DNA from: Planctomycetota bacterium
GTDB taxonomy: Bacteria; Planctomycetota; Phycisphaerae; UBA1845
Direction: 5' to 3'
DNA: 10,626 bases
NCBI GenBank assembly: GCA_024277835.1
Contig: JAJRUK010000261.1
Location: 1 to 10,626 of the forward strand
In this document: piece by piece, positions 5,448 through 10,626 of the stretch
Position numbering within the stretch: position 1 is the stretch's first letter
Layout: every line of letters begins with the position of its first letter
The notes under the pieces: generated by a model
Seen by the model: only the letters and a program-made list of their open reading frames with translations
What the model was told of the DNA's origin: nothing
Database searches by the model: none
Position numbers and translations under genes: made by a program

Positions 5448-7196
5448 ATGGAGAGTGCTTGCGATATCGAAGAAGCTGCTGCACCGTCTCATTGGAGGCG
5501 AAGGGTCGTCTTGGCGTTGCTTGCGGTCATCGTTAGTGTTGGGGGATGGTTGCGGATCGCTGGGGTGAACGACGTTGGGATTCGATTCGAGGACGAGGCC
5601 GCGTACTACGCTGACGCTCGACTTTGGCATCGTTGCGCGAAGCTTGCGATGGACCCTTTGGCGATCGCTGCGGTTATGATGGGTGAGAAAGAGGTTCTTC
5701 GCGGTCGCGTCGAACAGATTGGTGTTCGTCTCAAGGATCGTTACCGCAAGCCGTCACAGGGGTACACGGTTCTTGGGTCGGCGATGATGTTTGTGGTTGG
5801 TGAGGGGCCTGGTGCGCTCGCGGTCGTCAATGCCCTTGCTGGAACGGCGAGTCTTCTTCTTGTGTACTTCATTGGGGTCGCGCTTTGCGGTCGGGCTGTT
5901 GGGTTGATCGCGGCAACCGTTTTGGCGCTGTCACCGTATCATCTTCTCTATTCGCGTAGCGTATTTTCCGACTCGACGCTTATCTTCTTTTGCTTGCTGG
6001 GCGTGTATTGTTGGATACGGGGCGCTATCGCGAAGCGAGAGAGTTGGACCACGTTGATTCTGTGCGCGCTTTCTTTCGGATACGCGCTTACGTGCCATTA
6101 TCGCAGCGGGTACGTGTTGGGATTGGTTGTATGTGCGGAGTTTCTACGCGTAGTCACGGGTGCTGGTCCACTAACGATGGCGCGGGTCAAGTCTGTGTCT
6201 TGTCGATGGTTGGCGTTTAGTTTTCTCATCTTTGTCCCGGCGTTGTTGATTGAGCTTGTCTTTCGCGCCGGGCAACTCGGCGCGTGGGCGTTTGATGCGA
6301 AGTTCCCGTTTGCGACTTATTTTGAATCGGTGTTCGACTGGGTAGGTATGGAGCGAGCGCTTGGGGCGAACGTTGGTGGGGCGCACTTTTGGGGAATCCG
6401 GGAGGCGTCGGTTCGCGGGTACGCAGAGTATCTCGTTCATTTGCAGGGGATACCGGCGTGCGTTCTCGGCGTGTTCGGCGCTGTCCTGCTGCTTCGGCGG
6501 CGAAGTGTGGCGATGCTTCCTGCCGTTATTTCGATTGTTACTGTTTTGTTGCTGATGTCGCAGCCGCATATCGTGGCCCGCGGGCTTTCCCTTGCGATTC
6601 CATATTTCGCGATCTGTACGGCGGTTGGAATTGTGCTGGTTTCGTCATGGATTGCTCGGCGGCGGTCGGCGGTGGTTGCGGTTCTGTCTGTAGCGATCGT
6701 AGGATTGATGGCGCTACCGTCGATGGGACGAGTAGGCGAGATTTACGGTCGACGTAGTGATTTCGGTGACGCATGTGCATTCTTGTCGCTTTCCGGCGGT
6801 GGTCGGGTGGTCGTCGCGGAGGATACACTGAAATACGACGTATTCAGCGGGAGCGATGTTGAGTTGGTCTACGGTCGGCGCTACCGAGCCAGCGGAAGTC
6901 CGGTCGAGATGCTTCAAAAAATGCGTGAGGACGGGGTTCGCTGGGTGATTGCGGACCCGCAGCGATGGCACTTTCGTGATGCGAAATTCGCTGCTCGGAA
7001 TAAGATTTTCTTCTGGTGGCAAGAGCTGGAGGAGCTTTTGCGCGTCCGAGCGACGCTCGTCTTCGAGACGAAGCACCTTACCGGATCGCGGTGGGAGTTT
7101 CTCGCGGAAGGTCCGGGACTTGCCTATCTTGAGGAGATGTCCCGCCGGGGTGACGGGGCGATTCGCATCTACAGACTATCGCCAATCGCGGGGTAG
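5448..7196 (+). CDS. GT-C type membrane glycosyltransferase (ArnT/PMT-like, GT39-related)
   Basis: The protein has 582 residues. A first membrane helix (about 20-38) is followed by an extracytoplasmic loop with RFEDEAAYYAD (46-56). Asp49-Glu50 there matches the D-E-A-x-Y catalytic signature of polyprenyl-phosphate-dependent GT-C enzymes. Roughly ten further hydrophobic segments follow (among them 107-117, 125-147, 149-165, 175-191, 202-231, 252-272, 336-349, 355-370, 380-402, 407-424). LALSPYHLLYSRSVFSDS (159-176) is a typical GT39-like loop. Residues 425-582 form a soluble C-terminal domain, probably periplasmic. It should transfer a sugar from a lipid-phosphate donor to a lipid or protein outside the inner membrane; the acceptor is unknown. 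AAAGAAG (5436-5442) lies five bases before the ATG. The next gene follows within about 116 bases. Confidence 0.85.
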   Translation: MESACDIEEAAAPSHWRRRVVLALLAVIVSVGGWLRIAGVNDVGIRFEDEAAYYADARLWHRCAKLAMDPLAIAAVMMGEKEVLRGRVEQIGVRLKDRYRKPSQGYTVLGSAMMFVVGEGPGALAVVNALAGTASLLLVYFIGVALCGRAVGLIAATVLALSPYHLLYSRSVFSDSTLIFFCLLGVYCWIRGAIAKRESWTTLILCALSFGYALTCHYRSGYVLGLVVCAEFLRVVTGAGPLTMARVKSVSCRWLAFSFLIFVPALLIELVFRAGQLGAWAFDAKFPFATYFESVFDWVGMERALGANVGGAHFWGIREASVRGYAEYLVHLQGIPACVLGVFGAVLLLRRRSVAMLPAVISIVTVLLLMSQPHIVARGLSLAIPYFAICTAVGIVLVSSWIARRRSAVVAVLSVAIVGLMALPSMGRVGEIYGRRSDFGDACAFLSLSGGGRVVVAEDTLKYDVFSGSDVELVYGRRYRASGSPVEMLQKMREDGVRWVIADPQRWHFRDAKFAARNKIFFWWQELEELLRVRATLVFETKHLTGSRWEFLAEGPGLAYLEEMSRRGDGAIRIYRLSPIAG

Positions 7197-7266
7197 GGTT
7201 TTCTCTGTAACTTCGTTCGCTTCGGTGGCTGACGCTCGCTGGTTCCGCTAGAATGGCTCTGCCTTT

Positions 7267-7288
7267 AGGCGGGTTGAGTCGCCCGCTT
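7267..7288 (+). other. small hairpin between the glycosyltransferase and resB-like genes
   Basis: AGGCGGG (7267-7273) pairs with CCCGCTT (7282-7288): seven pairs including one G-T wobble, with an eight-base loop. It lies between the glycosyltransferase stop and the preferred resB-like ATG at 7313. It has no T tract, so it may be an mRNA structure or weak attenuator. It would be coding if the ATG at 7253 were used. Confidence 0.3.
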
Positions 7289-7312
7289 AGCATTAACAGC
7301 AGGGCGGTTAGA

Positions 7313-9691
7313 ATGAGCGAAGTTGTCGGAACGAAACGCACACAATCAACCGGGCGGCGGTCCCGCGATCCTGTCACGTTTATCCTTGATCTCTTCAATG
7401 TGTGGACGGGGATTGCGCTTGCGGGGATTCTGTTCCTGTACTGTTCGATCGGAAGTGGTACCCCGGATGTCCGTAAGCTTCCCTGGTTGGAAATGACGGA
7501 GTTCGAGTGGTTTAACTGGTGGCCTTTCGCCGTCTTGATCGGGCTTTTTTCGATCAACATGGTTCTTGTCACCGTTCGCCGGATTCCGCTTCGCAAAATC
7601 AATGCTGGCGTTTGGATGATCCACAGCGGGATTATCATGATGACGCTGGGGAGTTATTATTACTTCACGACGAAGGTCGAGGGTGACGCGCCTGTTTTTC
7701 GGCGACAAGTTCGCGTTGAGCTTCCCGGGATGGATAAGCCGCTGTCGCTCATTGCGCTTCCGGGGAGTCACGCGCACGCAACGGTGAGCGGGAAGACGTG
7801 GGAGTTTCAGGTTCAAAGTACGAACACGAATTGGCCTATCCTCTCTGAGAAGCACAAAGGCGAAGTTGCCTACGCCGTGAACGTGATGGTGACGCCGCCT
7901 GATGGTGAGTCGTTTATCCGACAACTTCTCGATGGTTATCCGCAGTACACTGAGGATGTGATACCGGGGAAAGGGCGGGCGGTGAAGTCGACCGGGAAGA
8001 AGCTCCTGCGCGACGAGCTTTCGCTATCGCTTGAATACCATCCGACAGATTATTTCTATGTGATGGATACGTCGGCGCTCTATGTCCGGCGCGTTGGCGA
8101 AACGGAATGGGTGCAGAGGCCTATCGAGGGTCTGCCGCGATATAACGAGCGGATCGGATCGCGGGATCAGGTTTTCTTTGATCCCCATCAACGTATTCCG
8201 CTTCGTCCGATCGATCTTGATATCCCTCCCGCCAGCGACGGCGATGCATTGTCCGATGCGTCAGTTCATGTGACGGGTTTCCTGCGTTATGCTCATATGG
8301 AGCGTCGATGGCGGGATGGTAGCAGTCGCGGTGATCGGTTGAATCCATTCTTGAAGATTTCTCTTTCTTCGGATCAGGCGGCCAAGGAGTCCTTTGAACT
8401 TATCGCGTTTGATCCCGCTCGTCGGACTGCGGGTAATGGTACGATCGAGTTTACGTGGCTTCGCGATGCGTCGCAGGTCGCTTCGCTGCCGACCGACTCT
8501 CGGGCGACCCTTCGGATCAAGTTAGCTGACTCGGATGACGAGATGGTCGTACCAATCACGGCGGACACGCTTGGTGGCGACTTTCTGCCAATCGGTGATA
8601 GCGTTTTCTCGTATCGTGTTAAGAATGTCCAAGACCGGTTGACGATTCCGGGTCGTGACGCGCCCGTTTCGATTGCGATCGTCGAGCTAAAGACGCCCGA
8701 AACAACAATCACGCGATGGGTTGCGGATCAACCAGGGATGTCGCGCGATATGGGTGCGTCGCAGGGCGATCCGCACGGGGGAGAGCCGGCCACGCCGACC
8801 CCGCCCGACTCGCGCGTCGTCATGACGTATCAGCCCGGGTCCGCTCCGCTCATTTTTGCCGCTCATCCGGGCGGGCTACATTTTGTTTACAACGGTGCGG
8901 AAGGGCGCGCGATGAGTCGTCCGGTTCATCCGGGCGAGTCGATCGAGGTGATGCCCGGTCTGACGCTCCGTGTTGAAACGTTTCTTCCCAACGCCGTCGC
9001 GGAGGTTAGACCGGTCGTGGTCCCGCCATCGTCGAGGCAGCGCGGCGTCAAGGGGTTCTTCTCGATGATTCGACTTGAGATCAATACGGGAGGCAGCGCG
9101 CAGACCGAGTGGGTGTCCTTCAATCGCTACGCTTTTCCAAATCGCCAGTATGCTTACCAGGGTCGTTTTACGTATCTTCCGCAGCGGTTCAAGTTGGCGG
9201 ATGGCGGTCAGGTCGAGGTGATGTTCTCTCGCGAGCGACAGAAGCTGCCCGCGTCGATTGCGCTTGATGATTTTGAGATCGACGCCCATTTTGGCGGTTA
9301 TACGGGCAACGTTTCCACGATTCGCAACTACATCAGCCATCTGCGATTCAATGATGGAAGTGGCTGGACGAAGTCCGAGGAGATTCAGGTGAACGCGCCG
9401 ACCGCGTTTGGTGGTTTTTGGTACTTTCAATCCATGTGGGATAAGCCGCAGGATCGTAACCCCGGCGGCGGGATGAACTATACCGGTCTTGGGATCGGAA
9501 ACCGCAACGGGGTTTACATTCAACTTGCGGGTTGCTGCATCGCGGTTGTTGGGATGCTGTTTGCGTTTTATGTGAAACCGATGATGAAACGCAGGCGTGC
9601 AGCCCAGTCGCGTGCGAGGGTGTCGCGATCGACAGTTGTTTCAGAGCATGAAGAGGTTGCCGCCGAATTGCAGCAATCGGTGGGCGTTTGA
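7313..9691 (+). CDS. resB: ResB-type cytochrome c biogenesis protein (System II), enlarged exported domain
   Basis: The protein has 792 residues from the ATG at 7313. Membrane helices lie at about 23-45, 70-87 and 99-118, then about 610 exported residues, then a last helix (733-754) and a cytoplasmic tail (KPMMKRRR onward). This is the ResB/CcsB topology: three helices, a large periplasmic domain, one helix. Family-like stretches include FNWWPFAVLIGLFSINM, INAGVWMIHSGIIMMTLGS with His104, and AFGGFWYFQSMWD (698-710) before the last helix. With a CcsA partner it should carry haem across the membrane and help attach it to apocytochrome c. It exceeds Bacillus ResB (about 540 residues), the extra length being exported, with a Gly/Pro-rich linker at about 479-500. 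The ATG at 7253 would add 20 residues; AGGGCGG (7301-7307) favours 7313. The probable partner starts 55 bases downstream. Confidence 0.85.
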   Translation: MSEVVGTKRTQSTGRRSRDPVTFILDLFNVWTGIALAGILFLYCSIGSGTPDVRKLPWLEMTEFEWFNWWPFAVLIGLFSINMVLVTVRRIPLRKINAGVWMIHSGIIMMTLGSYYYFTTKVEGDAPVFRRQVRVELPGMDKPLSLIALPGSHAHATVSGKTWEFQVQSTNTNWPILSEKHKGEVAYAVNVMVTPPDGESFIRQLLDGYPQYTEDVIPGKGRAVKSTGKKLLRDELSLSLEYHPTDYFYVMDTSALYVRRVGETEWVQRPIEGLPRYNERIGSRDQVFFDPHQRIPLRPIDLDIPPASDGDALSDASVHVTGFLRYAHMERRWRDGSSRGDRLNPFLKISLSSDQAAKESFELIAFDPARRTAGNGTIEFTWLRDASQVASLPTDSRATLRIKLADSDDEMVVPITADTLGGDFLPIGDSVFSYRVKNVQDRLTIPGRDAPVSIAIVELKTPETTITRWVADQPGMSRDMGASQGDPHGGEPATPTPPDSRVVMTYQPGSAPLIFAAHPGGLHFVYNGAEGRAMSRPVHPGESIEVMPGLTLRVETFLPNAVAEVRPVVVPPSSRQRGVKGFFSMIRLEINTGGSAQTEWVSFNRYAFPNRQYAYQGRFTYLPQRFKLADGGQVEVMFSRERQKLPASIALDDFEIDAHFGGYTGNVSTIRNYISHLRFNDGSGWTKSEEIQVNAPTAFGGFWYFQSMWDKPQDRNPGGGMNYTGLGIGNRNGVYIQLAGCCIAVVGMLFAFYVKPMMKRRRAAQSRARVSRSTVVSEHEEVAAELQQSVGV

Positions 9692-9746
9692 TGTCGAGAA
9701 GACTTTCGGAAGGCTGGTCGGGGCGACGAAGGAATCGAGCTGAATT

Positions 9747-10626
9747 ATGAAGTTTCCCGTTCGATGGATCGATGTAATGGTGGTTGTCGCCATCGTTGGC
9801 TACGCTGGTTACATGTCAATGGGGCGCGGTCAGACTGAGCACGCCGACGCTGCGAGTTTCGCCAATGAGGTCAACCTTGCTCCGCTCTTTGCGACGGCGG
9901 TGCAGGGGGACGGACGGCTGCGGTCTTTCGAGTCTCATGCCAAGACGTTCATGGGTTATGTCAGTGGGCCGCGTGTGATCCATGACCAATCGTACGGCTT
10001 CACGTACCTGGACATGATGTTTCGACCCGAGGCGTATCGCGACGTTGACTTGATTTATGTGAAGAACAAGAGTGTGCGGCAGCAGATTCTTGGTGTACTT
10101 TCTGCGCAGGGTGAGATGAGTCCCGAACGTGCTGAAGAGGTTCAGAAGGTTGGGCTTTTTCCGCAGGGTGTTTTTGCAGATCCGCAGGTGCATGCGTTGT
10201 TGCAGAAACTGGGCGAAGACTTGATTCGCACGGCGAAAGAGGTGGACGCGATCAACGGTGCGCTCGGGGTTACCGATCCGCGTGTTTTGTTGAGCAATCT
10301 TCGCCTTGTTGCGCCACCAAGCGGCGATTCGCAGGCGCGGTGGTATTCGATGGATGAACTCGCTTCGGCTGGCGGTGCTCCGCAGGATAGTGTTCATGCG
10401 GGGATGACCACGACGGTCGCGATTCCGGGTCTTGATGCGAAGCTTCAAACGAAACTTTCCGATGCATGGTCGAAGCTGCGGGTAAGCTGGCGACTTGAGG
10501 ACGTGGCTGGCATTAACGAGCAGGTTGCGTCGCTTGCGTCGCTGCTTCCGACAGTCGCGCCCGGTCTCTATCCGTCAGTCGACCGCCTGTCGATGGAGAG
10601 TTGGTATTTCCGCTATAAGAGCATGA
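9747..10626 (+). CDS. probable CcsA/ResC-type cytochrome c biogenesis protein, N-terminal part (runs off right edge)
   Basis: From the ATG at 9747 the frame is open for 293 codons to the right edge. One membrane helix (about 8-24) is followed by an exported domain. That domain has GDGRLRSFESHAKTFMGYVSG (54-74), resembling the 'hGRv.PL.T.Ar' segment of planctomycete and Bacteroidetes CcsA proteins with exported N-terminal extensions. It then has LIYVKNKSVRQQIL (102-115) and ends in YPSVDRLSMESWYFRYKSM, the type of segment that precedes the multi-helix CcsA domain. The diagnostic CcsA core, including the haem-handling WWD motif, would lie beyond the window and is not seen. The call therefore rests on these weak matches and on the position 55 bases behind resB on the same strand. 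A weak ribosome binding site (GAAGGAA, 9728-9734) lies 12 bases before the ATG. No symbol is given because the core domain is missing. Confidence 0.7.
   Translation, partial: MKFPVRWIDVMVVVAIVGYAGYMSMGRGQTEHADAASFANEVNLAPLFATAVQGDGRLRSFESHAKTFMGYVSGPRVIHDQSYGFTYLDMMFRPEAYRDVDLIYVKNKSVRQQILGVLSAQGEMSPERAEEVQKVGLFPQGVFADPQVHALLQKLGEDLIRTAKEVDAINGALGVTDPRVLLSNLRLVAPPSGDSQARWYSMDELASAGGAPQDSVHAGMTTTVAIPGLDAKLQTKLSDAWSKLRVSWRLEDVAGINEQVASLASLLPTVAPGLYPSVDRLSMESWYFRYKSM

Noticed and set aside
4755..5630. Second long minus-strand frame across the acetyltransferase/glycosyltransferase junction
   Set aside because: It is antisense to two well-supported genes, with basic low-complexity translation and no ribosome binding site or motif.
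8876..9523. Minus-strand frame of 215 codons inside the resB-like gene
   Set aside because: It is fully antisense to conserved ResB sequence and has no recognisable domain.

Overview
The window looks like ordinary chromosomal DNA from a moderately GC-rich member of the Planctomycetota, possibly class Phycisphaerae. This placement is an inference. It rests on two proteins of a type I associate with planctomycetes: a short one-helix protein, and a helix-turn-helix protein with a long acidic linker and two membrane segments. It also rests on a pair of cytochrome c maturation genes with unusually large exported domains. Several starts lack a clear Shine-Dalgarno sequence. I see no tRNA, rRNA, CRISPR array, integrase, transposase or phage gene.

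Layout. Bases 1-153 (minus) are the N-terminal 51 codons of folE, GTP cyclohydrolase I, running off the left edge. A TATAAT-type promoter at about 223-250 reads rightward into a TTG-started small membrane protein (289-786). A membrane-anchored helix-turn-helix protein follows at 813-1763. After a gap of about 290 bases comes an OmpA/MotB-domain lipoprotein (2058-2915) with a strong ribosome binding site. The 2916-3172 interval carries a REP-like hairpin, a two-copy 22-base tandem repeat and a very strong hairpin terminator shared by the convergent OmpA-like gene and a cysteine synthase family gene (3173-4201, minus).

The right half is all on the plus strand: a GNAT acetyltransferase (4595-5266), a GT-C type membrane glycosyltransferase (5448-7196), a large ResB-type cytochrome c biogenesis protein (7313-9691), and the first 293 codons of a probable CcsA-type partner (9747 to the right edge).

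How the genes fit together. ResB and the CcsA-like protein should form the System II haem delivery and cytochrome c synthetase complex, and are very likely co-transcribed. The GNAT and glycosyltransferase could act together in cell-envelope glycan synthesis, but only adjacency and protein type support this. The OmpA-like lipoprotein should tether the outer membrane to peptidoglycan. folE and the cysteine synthase are housekeeping metabolism. Nothing here points convincingly to a new defence or mobile system. The most interesting items are the membrane-bound helix-turn-helix protein, the oversized ResB exported domain, and the repeats at 2978-3071.
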